Shown here piece by piece: positions 6,122 through 6,431 of a stretch of 6,431 nucleotides of DNA. The stretch is from Bradyrhizobium sp. (lineage in GTDB: Bacteria; Pseudomonadota; Alphaproteobacteria; Rhizobiales; Xanthobacteraceae): assembly GCA_028290305.1 (NCBI GenBank), contig JAQGKC010000413.1:1-6431 (forward strand), read 5' to 3'. Under the pieces are notes generated by a model. It ran no database searches and was not told where the DNA came from. It was given only the letters and a program-made list of their open reading frames with translations. Position 1 is the stretch's first letter, and each line of letters begins with the position of its first letter. The translations under genes and the position numbers were made by a program.

Positions 6122-6431
6122 GTGAGCGGAAAGTGCCATGCGACTGATTATGCGGACTTCGTTGCTACGGACCCAAAAGGGAACCGGCCTGGTGCGACTT
6201 TAAATCGGCACATCGGAGGCGGGGGGCGCTACCGCCTCCTCAAGCGGCTATCAACGGTAGTCCAACCGGGGGAATCCAACGACGAAATCTTTCGCGACTT
6301 CCTGCAGTGGCGCGCCGCCCGATCTGCTGAGATGGCTGAGCCTGGACAGAAGCCACTTAAGAAGAGACACAACCCTGCTTCGCAAGTTGTCGGACAGCTC
6401 GCTTCCGTGACTTCGTCGAGCCCAGCGCGAC
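6122..6431 (+). CDS. Possible partial coding frame running off the window, unidentified
   Basis: The frame beginning at GTG 6122 is open for 103 codons to the window end, and also open upstream past the transpeptidase stop (other GTG codons at 6071 and 6083). None of these starts has a convincing Shine-Dalgarno. The conceptual product includes DYADFVATDPKGNRPG, then RHIGGGGRYRLLKRL and NDEIFRDFLQWRAA, and ends in a basic, serine-rich stretch. By my hand count about 63 of 103 third positions are G or C, close to the local average, so coding bias is weak overall, though the middle (about 6206-6330) looks better. It may be the start of a real gene, a decayed gene or chance. I recognise no family. 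Confidence 0.2.
   Translation, partial: MSGKCHATDYADFVATDPKGNRPGATLNRHIGGGGRYRLLKRLSTVVQPGESNDEIFRDFLQWRAARSAEMAEPGQKPLKKRHNPASQVVGQLASVTSSSPAR
6215..6239. terminator. Strong GC-rich inverted repeat downstream of the L,D-transpeptidase
   Basis: GGAGGCGG (6215-6222) and CCGCCTCC (6232-6239) form a perfect 8-bp stem around a 9-base loop. It lies 149 bases after the transpeptidase stop and has no T run on either side, so intrinsic termination is doubtful. It would be a stable RNA hairpin in either direction and may end a transcript with Rho or protect a 3' end. It overlaps the doubtful open frame. Confidence 0.35.

Larger units (their letters stand above)
6067..6431. other. Region after the L,D-transpeptidase, no recognised gene
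   Basis: This 365-base tail contains a direct GGTGAC repeat spanning the stop codon (6062-6067, 6070-6075), a strong inverted repeat (6215-6239) and one plus-strand frame that stays open to the window edge. On the minus strand the three frames have stops. I recognise no RNA gene or known protein here. Confidence 0.4.

Noticed and set aside
6139..6204. Small 21-codon frame starting with ATG at 6139
   Set aside because: Too short to support, with only a weak GGAA upstream and no recognisable peptide.
1..6431. Search for CRISPR arrays, insertion sequences, terminal repeats, integrase or toxin-antitoxin genes
   Set aside because: No regular repeat-spacer pattern, transposase-like protein or long inverted terminal repeats were seen on either strand.

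Overview
The window looks like chromosomal DNA of a high-GC alphaproteobacterium. The best guess is the Bradyrhizobium/Rhodopseudomonas group, because the L,D-transpeptidase at the right end resembles the proteins I know from that group. This is recognition by eye, not a database result. Four genes are well supported. Three belong to surface-polysaccharide (exopolysaccharide or capsule-like) assembly, and the fourth is a cell-wall enzyme.

Layout. Positions 1-79 hold only a GC-rich hairpin just past the stop of the first gene. Positions 80-1636 (minus strand) encode a full-length WcaJ/ExoY-type polyprenyl-phosphate sugar-1-phosphate transferase, which starts a repeat unit on undecaprenyl phosphate. 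Positions 1637-2091 are a 455-base divergent intergenic region, partly AT-rich, with several small palindromes and TTGC/GCAA-type motifs. Positions 2092-3411 (plus) encode a polytopic membrane protein of the Wzy/O-antigen-ligase type. It is followed after 124 bases by a gene for a small membrane-anchored, TPR-like protein (3536-4222). Positions 4223-4548 appear non-coding. Positions 4549-6066 encode an exported L,D-transpeptidase with a catalytic YkuD domain, a long coiled coil and what looks like a second, non-catalytic YkuD-like fold. Positions 6067-6431 contain a strong inverted repeat and a frame open to the window edge that I cannot identify.

How the genes may work together. The transferase would load the first sugar phosphate on the lipid carrier in the inner membrane. 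The Wzy-like protein would polymerise or transfer the finished repeat units on the periplasmic face. The small TPR-like protein, anchored in the same membrane, is a candidate accessory factor: Wzy-type proteins often carry a C-terminal TPR region, and here that part may exist as a separate polypeptide. The L,D-transpeptidase acts on peptidoglycan and need not belong to the polysaccharide pathway, although its neighbourhood suggests an envelope-assembly region.

I did not find a mobile element, CRISPR array, intact RNA gene or clearly new system. The most interesting points are the Wzy-like protein without the usual periplasmic histidine, its possible split TPR partner, and the two-fold YkuD architecture of the transpeptidase.
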